A stretch of DNA of 64,000 nucleotides from Massilia eburnea (lineage in GTDB: Bacteria > Pseudomonadota > Gammaproteobacteria > Burkholderiales > Burkholderiaceae_D). Shown here one piece after another: positions 46,979 to 55,742 of the stretch. A model generated the notes under the pieces. The model made no database searches. It was not told the DNA's origin and was given only the letters and a program-made list of their open reading frames with translations. Numbering within the stretch: position 1 is the first letter of the stretch; each line of letters starts with the position of its first letter. A program made the translations under genes and the position numbers. Location: positions 62,001-126,000 of the forward strand of contig NZ_WNKX01000007.1 in assembly GCF_009720745.1 (NCBI RefSeq), given 5' to 3'.

Positions 46979-49334
46979 TTTTCGAATGCAGCGCAAGGCG
47001 AAGATCAACCATACCAGCTTCTCGCGACGGCGTCACGGTTCCGCCGAATCTTCGCATCAGTTGTTGCATTCCGATATTCTCCGACAATGCTTCGCCTGTG
47101 ATTTCACGCGTCCCTCGGCTGCGGAAATAGTCAAGTAATTTCTGGAACAGGATATTTCCCAAGCCTTTGCCTTTCAAATCGGAACGAACGATGATCGCGA
47201 ATTCCGCTTTCTGGTTATCCGGGTCCGCCACCGCCCGTACCACGCCCAGCGTTTCCGGCAAGCCATCCGCGCCAGTGCGGGTGGCAATGAAGGCCATCGC
47301 CCGGTCATAGTCGATCTGGGTCAGGCGCGCGAGCTGGGTCGGCGGCAATTCCTTCATCGCCGAGAAAAAGCGCAGGCGCACGTCGTCGGGGGCCAGCTGG
47401 CTGAAAAAACGCACGTGGGCCGGCGCATCCTCCGGGCGGATCGGGCGCAGCAGCAAAGGAGCGCCCTGCCAGTCGATTTCCTGCTCCAGTTCCTGCGGAT
47501 AGGGGCGGATCGCCATGCTGCTCTCGGGGCGGCGCGGGCCAAGGGTGGCGCGCGCGCCATGCACTTGCAGCACGCCGTTGACCACGCTGACGGGATCGAT
47601 GTCCAGTGCAGCGATCTCGCCGATGTCGGCCACCAGTTCGGCCACATGCACCAGGGCGCGGCACAGGACTTCACGCTCGGCGACCAGGGTGCGGCCAACG
47701 CTGGTACGGCGCAGCATGTCGCGCGCCAGCACGGTGTTCAGCGGCGGCAGGCCGACAGCGCGGTCGTCGACAACCCGGCCGGCGCTGCCGCCAAGGCCGA
47801 CGCTGATGGCGGGGCCGAACACCGGATCGGCCTGCATGCCGATGCGCAGCTGTTGTGCGTCGCCAGCGGCGGCGCCATGGGCGAACGGCAAGCCATAGGC
47901 GGCGAGCACCGCGGCCAGGTCGGCCGGCGGCAATTCGGCGTGGCCGGCCGCGCGGGCGGCTTCCACCAGGTGGCGCGCAGCCTGGCGCTCCGGGACCGAA
48001 TGCGCCGGCACCTGGGCCGGCACTTCGATCAGCAAGGCCTGGTTGCGCGAGTACTGCACTACCTGGCTGAAGGCGCGCACGGCTTTTTCCGGCGTGTCGT
48101 AGCTTGGCAGGCCGGCGTCCGCGAAGACTTGCCGCGCACCCGCCACGGCCTCGCCGCCCAGCCAGCAGGACAACACGCAGCGGCTGCTTTGCTGCACCAG
48201 GGGCGCCAGGGCTTGCGCCACGCCGGTACTGGCGGTGGCGGACGACGGCGCGTGCACCACCAGCAACGCATCGGCGTTCTGGTCTGCCAGCAGCGCACTG
48301 GCGACCGCCGCATGGCGCTCGGCGCTGGCCTCGCCGCCGATGTCGATCGGATTGGCCAGCGACAGCCCGGCGGGCAATTCCTTGTGCAGCCGCTTGCCGG
48401 TCTCCGGCGAGAATTGGGCCAGCTTGCCGTGTACGTATTGCAGCGCATCGGCCGCCAGCTGGCCGGTGCCGCTGCCGTTGCTCATGATGGCCAGGCGCGT
48501 GCCGCGCCCTGGCCGCGCGCGCGCCACCGTTTCCACGGCGTCGAACAGGTCGGCCGAGGAGTAGACGCGCAGCATGCCGGCGCGCCGGATCACGGCGTCA
48601 TAGACCTTGTCGTCGCCGCTGCGGCCGGCCTTCAGCACCACCACCGGCTTGCCGCGAGCCGCCAGGCGCGCCGCCGAAATGAATTTGCGGGCGCATGTGA
48701 CGGTTTCGATGTGCATGATGATGGCGGCGGTGTCCTCGTCCGCGGCCAGGAAGTCCAGCATGTCGCCCAGGTCGATGTCGCCGCCTTCCACCAGCGACAC
48801 CACGCGCGAGAAGCCGATGCCGTGCTGGCGCGCCCAGTCCAGCACCGCCGTCATGACGGTCGCCGATTGGGAAATGAAGCCGATCTTGCCCGGCTTGGCA
48901 CCCGCATGGGCGGCGCTGGCGTTCAGGCCCGCCAGGGGAGCCACCAGGCCGATGCCGCCGGGGCCCAGGATGCGCAGCAGGTAGGGACGCGCAGCTTTCA
49001 GGGTCTGCTGGCGGACGCTATCGCTGACCGGGGTCAGGATGATGGCGCCGCGTGTGCCGCGCGCGCCCAGGTCGGCGATCAGCGCGGCTACCGTGTCCGG
49101 CGGCGTGCAGATGATGGCCAGGTCCGGCGCGCGCGGCAGCGCCGACAGGCGCGCATAGCATGGAATGCCGCGCAATTGCTCGTACTTCGGGTTGACCGGC
49201 CAGATAGCGCCGGCAAAGCCGCGTTCCGCCATATTGTTCATCACCTGCGTGCCCATGCGGTCCGGCCGCAGCGAGGCGCCGAAAATGGCCACCGAGCCGG
49301 GTTCGAACAAGCTGTCCATATTCCTGATGCTCAT
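46971..49334 (-). CDS. Pat-like protein acetyltransferase with shortened ATP-grasp domain
   Basis: A 787-residue fusion: CoA-binding domain (SVAIFGASLRPDRMGTQVM, residues 12-30), succinyl-CoA-ligase-like domains, a remnant ATP-grasp region, and a C-terminal GNAT domain (about 640-787, with VRSDLKGKGLGNILFQKLL). E. coli/Salmonella Pat proteins have about 886 residues. Here AYGLPFAHGAAAGD runs straight into AQQLRIGMQADPVFGP, so roughly 75 residues of the ATP-binding lobe are absent. It likely acetylates lysines, e.g. of acetyl-CoA synthetase, without ligase activity. Confidence 0.87.
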   Translation of the reverse strand: MSIRNMDSLFEPGSVAIFGASLRPDRMGTQVMNNMAERGFAGAIWPVNPKYEQLRGIPCYARLSALPRAPDLAIICTPPDTVAALIADLGARGTRGAIILTPVSDSVRQQTLKAARPYLLRILGPGGIGLVAPLAGLNASAAHAGAKPGKIGFISQSATVMTAVLDWARQHGIGFSRVVSLVEGGDIDLGDMLDFLAADEDTAAIIMHIETVTCARKFISAARLAARGKPVVVLKAGRSGDDKVYDAVIRRAGMLRVYSSADLFDAVETVARARPGRGTRLAIMSNGSGTGQLAADALQYVHGKLAQFSPETGKRLHKELPAGLSLANPIDIGGEASAERHAAVASALLADQNADALLVVHAPSSATASTGVAQALAPLVQQSSRCVLSCWLGGEAVAGARQVFADAGLPSYDTPEKAVRAFSQVVQYSRNQALLIEVPAQVPAHSVPERQAARHLVEAARAAGHAELPPADLAAVLAAYGLPFAHGAAAGDAQQLRIGMQADPVFGPAISVGLGGSAGRVVDDRAVGLPPLNTVLARDMLRRTSVGRTLVAEREVLCRALVHVAELVADIGEIAALDIDPVSVVNGVLQVHGARATLGPRRPESSMAIRPYPQELEQEIDWQGAPLLLRPIRPEDAPAHVRFFSQLAPDDVRLRFFSAMKELPPTQLARLTQIDYDRAMAFIATRTGADGLPETLGVVRAVADPDNQKAEFAIIVRSDLKGKGLGNILFQKLLDYFRSRGTREITGEALSENIGMQQLMRRFGGTVTPSREAGMVDLRLALHSKTS

Positions 49335-49346
49335 GGCCGATCTTCC

Positions 49347-50339
49347 TTACCAGCGTGAATAATGGTCCTCCGTCACGCCAGCGAGCTGGCTGACGATGCG
49401 TTTGGCGCCTTCCGGTTCGCTGCGCACCCAGCCGCTGAAATGGCCCACCGGCTGGATATAGCGGCTGGCCGCCACCAGCAGGTTGCGGTCCTGGCGGCGC
49501 GCGCCGTCCGGCGTGAAGAACAATTCCAGCTGGTCGTCTTCGGTGAAGATATGCCAGCGCTGCATGGGGTCGTGCGGGTCGAAGATGAAATGGGCGGGAG
49601 CCAGCGGCACCACCTCACCGTCGATCCACAGCGCGTTCTCGTTGCCGCCGAAATAGCCGGACTGCAGATTGAAACCCATTTCCAGGCTATGCCCGGAGGC
49701 CCAGCGCCACGCCGTTTCACGCGCCAGCAAACCGTTCGAGTAATCGAAACTGGCGACGCCGCCATCGAGCTTGTACTCGTCGCGGAAGGTGCGCACTTCG
49801 CCCGTCAGCGGCATGCCGGGCGACTTCTGGGTGCCGTGCAGCGCCCCGCCCTTGACCGGGCCGGTGGCCAGCAGCAAGGGCGCAATCGGCGGGCCGAATT
49901 CGGCGTCGATTTCCATATACGGACAGCGCAGCGTGAGCTGGAACCTGCCGCCCGGCAGCGGCTCGATGCTGATCTGCGTACTGCGCGTGCGGAACCAGCT
50001 GGCGGCGCCCGCATGCTCGCCGACGCCCACCGACAAGCGGCCCGGCAGGCCGTCCTGCGAGTAGTTGGCCATCATGTCGCTGTCGTTGCGGTCGAAGGCG
50101 TAGCAGAAGCAGGTGCTGGTCCAGCCCAGGTCGACGATGGCGACTGCCGCCATCACCTGCTCGGACACCAGCGAGACGTAGTGCCATTTTTTGTGGTGGA
50201 AGCGGCGCCACAGGCTGCTGCGCGCGTGCTCTCCGGCCAGCAGGTGCCAGCCGAAGGACTCCGCCGCACCGGAAAAGCGGCCCAATTTCGGCTTGCCCTC
50301 CGGGCCGACCACGTGTTGCGGTGCAGGGGCCAGCTTCAT
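49347..50339 (-). CDS. DUF2804 family protein
   Basis: A 330-residue protein of the DUF2804 family: WRRFHHKKWHYVSLVS near residue 43, and an extended beta-rich body with GHSLEMGFNLQSGYFGGNENALWIDG (seen as GFNLQSGYFGGNENALW). Members may be lipocalin-like or lipid-related; no function is established. The start overlaps the stop of the glycosylase gene as ATGA. A much longer in-frame extension that covers that gene was rejected. Confidence 0.85.
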   Translation of the reverse strand: MKLAPAPQHVVGPEGKPKLGRFSGAAESFGWHLLAGEHARSSLWRRFHHKKWHYVSLVSEQVMAAVAIVDLGWTSTCFCYAFDRNDSDMMANYSQDGLPGRLSVGVGEHAGAASWFRTRSTQISIEPLPGGRFQLTLRCPYMEIDAEFGPPIAPLLLATGPVKGGALHGTQKSPGMPLTGEVRTFRDEYKLDGGVASFDYSNGLLARETAWRWASGHSLEMGFNLQSGYFGGNENALWIDGEVVPLAPAHFIFDPHDPMQRWHIFTEDDQLELFFTPDGARRQDRNLLVAASRYIQPVGHFSGWVRSEPEGAKRIVSQLAGVTEDHYSRW

Positions 50340-51568
50340 TGCCCTACTCCTTGCCCATCCAGTTCCGCCTGCAGCGTTGCCGCGAAGCCGGGCGGCTCGC
50401 TCGCCTGCACCTGCACGTGCGGGCAGCCGTGCCAGGTGGCCAGGCGCTGCACCGCTCCCGCCACATCGCGCACGAAGCGGTCGGTCACGCGCACGCCCGG
50501 CTCCAGCGCCAGGTTTTTCAGTTCGAAGATCCCGCCGCGGCGGTGCGCCTTGGCGTCGATGCGGCCCACCAGCGCGCCGCGGCGCAGGATCGGCAGTGTG
50601 AAGTAGCCGTAGCGGCGCTTGTCTGCCGGGGTATAGCATTCCAGGCGGTAGTCGAAGCCGAACAGGTCGACCGCGCGGCGGCGATCCCATACCACCGGGT
50701 CGAACGGCGACAGGATGGTGGTCAGTGTCGGCGACAGTGCGCCGTCGGCGGCAGCTTGCGCCAGCTCGGCCAGGTCGGGATGGATGTAGACGGTGTCTTT
50801 CCAGCCCTCGACACGGGCGCGCAGCAGCAAGCCCTCCCCTGCCAGCGCTTCCAGGTCGGGGCGCGGCGGCTTGGTGCGATAGTAGTCCGCCACCCAGGCG
50901 CCGCGCGCCAGCCCAAGGGCTTTCACCGTCTTTAACGCCAGCTGGCGCCGCGCTTCGTCCATATCCGGCATCTGGCTGTCGTGCCAACCGGGCAGCACGC
51001 GCTCGGCGAGGTCGTACACGCGCTGGAAGTTGTGGCGGCGAGCGATCATCAATTCGCCGGCGGTGAACAGCACTTCCAGCGAGCGTTTTTCCGGTTTCCA
51101 CTCCCACCAGCCGCCGCCCTTGCCGTCGGTACGTTCGAAGTCGGCGGAACGGGCCGGCCCGTTGCTGCGGATATGCTGCAGCACGCGCTCGACGTCGGCA
51201 CGCCGCTCGCGCATCCAGTTCACTGAATATTTCCAGCCCATGGAGGCCGGATCCAGCATGCGATGGCGCAGCAGGCGGTAATCCTCGATCGGCACGAAAC
51301 AGGCCTCGTGCGCCCAGTACTCGAACAACGCGCCTTCGGCCAGGTGCTCCTCGAGCCAGGGCTGCGGGTAATCGCCAAGGCGGCTCCACAACACCAGGTA
51401 GGGGCTGCGCGCCACCACGTGGATGGTATCGATCTGCAGCACGCCCATATTGCGGATGGTGTCCAGCACGTCGGCTTTTTGCGCCTTGCGCCGGCGCGGC
51501 TGCAGCAATCCCTGGGCCGCCAGGTGCAGGGCGCGCGCCGCGGCCAGGGTGAGATTCAATTCGGTCAA
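50336..51568 (-). CDS. YcaQ-like winged-helix DNA glycosylase
   Basis: A 410-residue protein of the HTH_42/AlkX family. The catalytic QxD motif is present in MGVLQIDTIHVVARSP (about residues 42-57). In E. coli, YcaQ unhooks interstrand DNA crosslinks by base excision. Later features: LFEYWAHEACFVPIEDYRLL and ILSPFDPVVWDRRRAVDLFGFDY. Operon with DUF2804. Confidence 0.88.
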   Translation of the reverse strand: MTELNLTLAAARALHLAAQGLLQPRRRKAQKADVLDTIRNMGVLQIDTIHVVARSPYLVLWSRLGDYPQPWLEEHLAEGALFEYWAHEACFVPIEDYRLLRHRMLDPASMGWKYSVNWMRERRADVERVLQHIRSNGPARSADFERTDGKGGGWWEWKPEKRSLEVLFTAGELMIARRHNFQRVYDLAERVLPGWHDSQMPDMDEARRQLALKTVKALGLARGAWVADYYRTKPPRPDLEALAGEGLLLRARVEGWKDTVYIHPDLAELAQAAADGALSPTLTTILSPFDPVVWDRRRAVDLFGFDYRLECYTPADKRRYGYFTLPILRRGALVGRIDAKAHRRGGIFELKNLALEPGVRVTDRFVRDVAGAVQRLATWHGCPHVQVQASEPPGFAATLQAELDGQGVGQ

Positions 51569-51712
51569 GTCTCGGTTCCTATGGGAGGTGATCGCCTATT
51601 TTAATAGTGATTTGACAGTATTTCTTCGCATTTTACGAGGGATGGTGGCCGCCAAGCAGCACTCCCCCGCTTTTTTCGCCCCGCTGCCGGGCTTTCGGCG
51701 CAGAATAAAGCC

Positions 51713-54358
51713 GTGCCAACGACCACCGCCCGCCAAGTCCTTCGCCAGCTGTATCGCGTGATACTGCTGCCCTCATTCACCCTGGTTTTGCTGGTGGTGA
51801 TGTGGGCCGACGTGTTTTACCAGCTGAAACTGGACGCCGAAAGCGCGCACTACGACGCCGTTCAGCACAGCCACTCGCTGGCGCGCACGCTGGCCGAAAG
51901 CTCCAGCCACGTCCTGCGCCAGGCGGAACATGCCACCCAGTTATTCAAGCTCAAGTTCGAAGAAACCAACGGCGCCGTGCGCCTGCCCGAATTCAGCAAA
52001 CGGGGGGGATTGCTCGATTCCGTCATGCCGGCCAGGCTTGAACTGCCGATCGCCCTGATCGACGCCAACGGCAAACTGGTGGACAGCATGCACGGCACGT
52101 TCCCGCCCAACTCCGCCAACCAGGCCTTTTTCAAAACCTTGTCCACCACGGGCGACGATACGACCATCGTCACCAACCCCATGGTGGAACCGATCACCAA
52201 GAAATGGCAAATCCAGATCGCGCGCCGGCTGGAAGACAAGGCCGGCAAGTTCGCTGGCGCAATCGTGCTGATGATCGACCCGGCATTCTTTGTTGAAGAC
52301 TACGATCGCATGCACGTGGACGAAGGCGGCCTGGTGATGCTCATCAGCCGCGACACGGGCCTGGCCATCGGCCGGGTCGACGAGAAGCTCTTCATCAGCG
52401 ACACCATGGATTTCGTGGCCCCGGCCGACCCTGTCAGCCGGCCGGAAGAACTCATACTGAAAACGCCGGTCGACCAGACGCAGCGCATCTATGCCTTCCG
52501 CGACATGCCGCGCTTCGCCCTGACGGCGGTGGTAGGCGACACGACCGAGCATGCACTGGCCAAATACAATAGCCAGCGCCGCCTGTACTTTGTCGTCACC
52601 GTCCTGGTTTCCATCGTGGTGCTGGTGTTCAGCCTGCTGCTCACGCGCCAGGCGCGGCGCCTGCGCGAGAGCATGCGCGAATCGACCGAGGCGCGCGAAA
52701 AGCTGCACGCGGCGGTCGACGCCAGCCTCGATACGCTGTTCCTGATGAAGGCCTGCCGCACCGGCGGCAGCGGTGGCGCCATCATGGACTTCACCCTGGT
52801 CGATGTGAACGAACGCGGCGCCAGCATCCTGGGCTACCCTGCCGCCGAAGCGCTGGGCAAGCGCATGGGCGATATGCTGACGCACTGGCGCAGCGAAGGC
52901 TTCTTCGATAAATGCCTGGCCGTGCTGCAGACGGGCGAGCCGCTGGAAGAGGAAATCGAGTCGACCGTGTTCGGCGAGCGCCTGTGGCTGCGGCACCAGA
53001 TCGTCGCCATCGAGGACGGCGTTGCCATCACGGCGCGCAACATCACTGAACGCAAACGCTCCGAACTGGCGGTGCGCCAGAACCAGGCGGAACTCCAGGC
53101 CGTCAACGACGCCTCCCCGCTCGGCCTGGTGCGCGCCGACCAGGATGGCAAATGCACTTACGTCAACCGCACTTTCGAAGCCATCACCGGCATGCCGCGC
53201 GAGGCGGCCCTGGGCGATGGCTGGTTTGACGCCGTGCATCCGAACGACCGCGAGATGCTGCGCGCCTCCTTGCGCCACCTGAGCCAGACGCAGCAAGCCT
53301 TCCAGGAAACGCTGCGCTGCGTGCACCCGGACGGCAAGATCGTCTGGACCTCGATCAAGGTGGCGCCGATCGTCATCGACAAGGCAATCACCGGCTACGT
53401 CGGCACACTGGACGACATCACGCTGGTGCGCAAGTCCGTCATGGCCCTGCGGGAAAGCGAATCGCGCCTGCGCACCATCGCCGACACCCTGCCGGCCATG
53501 GTCGCCTACATCGATTTCGAAGAAATCTACCGCTTCCACAACCTGGCCTACGAGCGCGAATTCAGCAAATCGGGGCTGCACGTCACCGGCCGCACCATCC
53601 TGGAAACCGTGGGCGAGAAGCGCTACGGCGTGCTGCAGCCCTTCATTGCGCGTGCGCTGCGCGGCGAAACGCTGACCTTCGAGGAGGAAGACGACGGCGG
53701 CGATTACCCGCGTACTTATGACGTGGTCTATATCCCGCAGCTGGACGAAGACGGCATCACGGTAGTCGGCTTCCACGTGATGCGGCAGGACGTCACGGCG
53801 CAAAAGCGCGAGAAACAGCAGCTGCTGCGCCTGTCGCAGGTCGACGCGCTGACGGGACTGACCAACCGCGCCGGATTCCTGCAAAAGCTCAGCGAAACAA
53901 TGGCCGCCTGCCGCGAAAGCGGCGGCCTGATGGCCGTGATGTACCTCGATATCGACCGTTTCAAGCCGGTCAACGACACCTACGGCCACGCCGTCGGCGA
54001 CGCGCTGCTCAAGGCTTTCTCGGCGCGCCTGTCCAATACGGTGCGCGCCAGCGACACGGTGGCGCGCCTGGGCGGCGACGAATTCACCATCATCATGGAC
54101 CGCATTTCCAAGCCGGAGGACGCCACTGCCACCGCCGCCAAGATCGTGCATGCAATGCAACAGCCTTTTGAACTGGACGGCATCCTGGCGCACGTCTCAA
54201 CCAGCATTGGCCTCACTTATTACCGCAATGAGGATGTCAACCCGGCCGAGTTGCTGAAACGGGCCGATTCGCTTTTATACGAAGCCAAACAGGCCGGCCG
54301 CAACACCTACCGCAGCAGCCCCGCGCTGGCCGAAGTGCGTTCGCCGAACGCGGCCTGA
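51713..54358 (+). CDS. Sensor diguanylate cyclase (Cache-PAS-GGDEF)
   Basis: An 881-residue membrane protein starting at a GTG. Membrane helix at about 15-33, periplasmic sensor of dCache type to about 285, second helix (LYFVVTVLVSIVVLVFSLLL, about 289-310), then three PAS-like domains and a GGDEF domain. The active-site GGDEF is intact (ARLGGDEFTIIMD, about residue 787), and the inhibitory I-site RASD lies five residues before it. It should make c-di-GMP under product feedback. No EAL domain. Confidence 0.9.
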   Translation: MPTTTARQVLRQLYRVILLPSFTLVLLVVMWADVFYQLKLDAESAHYDAVQHSHSLARTLAESSSHVLRQAEHATQLFKLKFEETNGAVRLPEFSKRGGLLDSVMPARLELPIALIDANGKLVDSMHGTFPPNSANQAFFKTLSTTGDDTTIVTNPMVEPITKKWQIQIARRLEDKAGKFAGAIVLMIDPAFFVEDYDRMHVDEGGLVMLISRDTGLAIGRVDEKLFISDTMDFVAPADPVSRPEELILKTPVDQTQRIYAFRDMPRFALTAVVGDTTEHALAKYNSQRRLYFVVTVLVSIVVLVFSLLLTRQARRLRESMRESTEAREKLHAAVDASLDTLFLMKACRTGGSGGAIMDFTLVDVNERGASILGYPAAEALGKRMGDMLTHWRSEGFFDKCLAVLQTGEPLEEEIESTVFGERLWLRHQIVAIEDGVAITARNITERKRSELAVRQNQAELQAVNDASPLGLVRADQDGKCTYVNRTFEAITGMPREAALGDGWFDAVHPNDREMLRASLRHLSQTQQAFQETLRCVHPDGKIVWTSIKVAPIVIDKAITGYVGTLDDITLVRKSVMALRESESRLRTIADTLPAMVAYIDFEEIYRFHNLAYEREFSKSGLHVTGRTILETVGEKRYGVLQPFIARALRGETLTFEEEDDGGDYPRTYDVVYIPQLDEDGITVVGFHVMRQDVTAQKREKQQLLRLSQVDALTGLTNRAGFLQKLSETMAACRESGGLMAVMYLDIDRFKPVNDTYGHAVGDALLKAFSARLSNTVRASDTVARLGGDEFTIIMDRISKPEDATATAAKIVHAMQQPFELDGILAHVSTSIGLTYYRNEDVNPAELLKRADSLLYEAKQAGRNTYRSSPALAEVRSPNAA

Positions 54359-54425
54359 CGCGGATCAAGACATAGGCCTGCCGTTTGCGCTATATTTGCG
54401 CTTCCCACGCCCAGCTTTACATTTC

Positions 54426-55742
54426 ATGCGCCTGCTGCACACTTCCGATTGGCACCTTGGCCAGTCGCTGCATAATTTTGAACGCCACTACGAGCACCAG
54501 CGCTTCCTGGACTGGCTGCTCGACACCATCGTGTCCGAACAGGCCGATGCCCTGCTGGTGGCAGGCGATATTTTCGACAATGCCAATCCATCGTCGGCTT
54601 CGCAGCGGCAGCTGTACACCTTCCTGCAGCAGGCACGTGCCCGGGCCCCGCAGCTGGATATCGTCGTGATCGCGGGCAACCACGATTCGCCCGGGCGCAT
54701 CGAAGCGCCCGGCCCGCTGCTGGAAGCCCACGGCACCACCGTCATCGGCTACCCGCACCGCGACGCCGACGGCAATATCGCCATGGAGCGCATGCTGGTG
54801 CCGCTGACCGGCAAGGACGGCGCGGTCGCCGCCTGGGTGTTGGCCGTTCCCTTCCTGCGCCACGGCGACGTGCCGCGCGTCGCCTCCGTCGCCGCAGCTG
54901 ATGCCGCCGCTCCAAGCGATGCCGGCGAGGCGCCCGAGACCGCGTCCGCCTTTGGCGCAGCCCCGAACGAAACGCCGGTAGCGCCGCAGCCGGATCCTTA
55001 CCTTGCCGGCATCGCGGAACTGTACCGGCAGGCGCTGGATCTGGCGGCCGCCCGCGCCGCCGACCGCCAGGCCATCGTCGCCATGGGCCATTGCCACATG
55101 GTCAACGGCACCATGTCCGCCGATTCGGAGCGCCGCATCGTGATCGGCGGCACAGAAATGCTCCCAAGCGGGATCTTTGCACCGCCCATCGCCTACGCCG
55201 CACTGGGCCACCTGCACCTGGCCCAGCAAGTCGGCCCGCACGAACATATCCGTTACTGCGGCAGCCCGATTCCGCTCTCGTTCGCCGAGACGGGCTACCA
55301 GCACCAGGTGCTGCGCGTCGACTTTGACGGCGCCCAGGTCACAGCGATCACACCGCTGCACGTTCCGCGCTCGGTGCCGCTGCTGCGCATCCCCGAAAAG
55401 CCTGCTGCGCTGGAAGAAGTAAGGGCCGCGCTGGCCGCCCTCGCCTTGCCGGAAGTCCCGCTGGAACAACAGCCGCTGCTCGAAGTCCGCATCAAGCTCA
55501 GCGCGCCCGAGCCGGGCCTGCGCGCCGCCATCGAAGAAGCCCTGCAAGGCAAGCCAGTGCGCCTGGCCAAGATCGAAACCACCAGCGCCGCCCGCGCTTC
55601 CCTCGAAGAAGCCGCGCTCTCGCTCGACCAGCTGGCCACTTTGCAGCCGGACGATATTTTCAAGCGCCTGTACCGGCAGCGCTTCGGCAGTGAAGCGCCA
55701 CCCGAGCAACTGGCAGCCTTTGCGGAACTGGTGCAGCCATGA
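54426..55742 (+). CDS. sbcD: Nuclease SbcCD subunit D
   Basis: A 438-residue Mre11-type nuclease: MRLLHTSDWHLGQ, LVAGDIFDNANP, IAGNHDSPGR and later VAMGHCHMV and ALGHLHLAQQV supply the metal ligands. It is slightly longer than usual because of an Ala/Pro linker at about 155-190 (AADAAAPSDAGEAPE). The ATG chosen fits the family start; an extension of ten codons upstream does not. It overlaps sbcC by 4 bp. Confidence 0.96.
   Translation: MRLLHTSDWHLGQSLHNFERHYEHQRFLDWLLDTIVSEQADALLVAGDIFDNANPSSASQRQLYTFLQQARARAPQLDIVVIAGNHDSPGRIEAPGPLLEAHGTTVIGYPHRDADGNIAMERMLVPLTGKDGAVAAWVLAVPFLRHGDVPRVASVAAADAAAPSDAGEAPETASAFGAAPNETPVAPQPDPYLAGIAELYRQALDLAAARAADRQAIVAMGHCHMVNGTMSADSERRIVIGGTEMLPSGIFAPPIAYAALGHLHLAQQVGPHEHIRYCGSPIPLSFAETGYQHQVLRVDFDGAQVTAITPLHVPRSVPLLRIPEKPAALEEVRAALAALALPEVPLEQQPLLEVRIKLSAPEPGLRAAIEEALQGKPVRLAKIETTSAARASLEEAALSLDQLATLQPDDIFKRLYRQRFGSEAPPEQLAAFAELVQP

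Noticed and set aside
50340..51389. Long N-terminal extension of the DUF2804 gene
   Set aside because: It lies out of frame inside the YcaQ-like gene; DUF2804 homology starts at the ATG overlapping that gene's stop.
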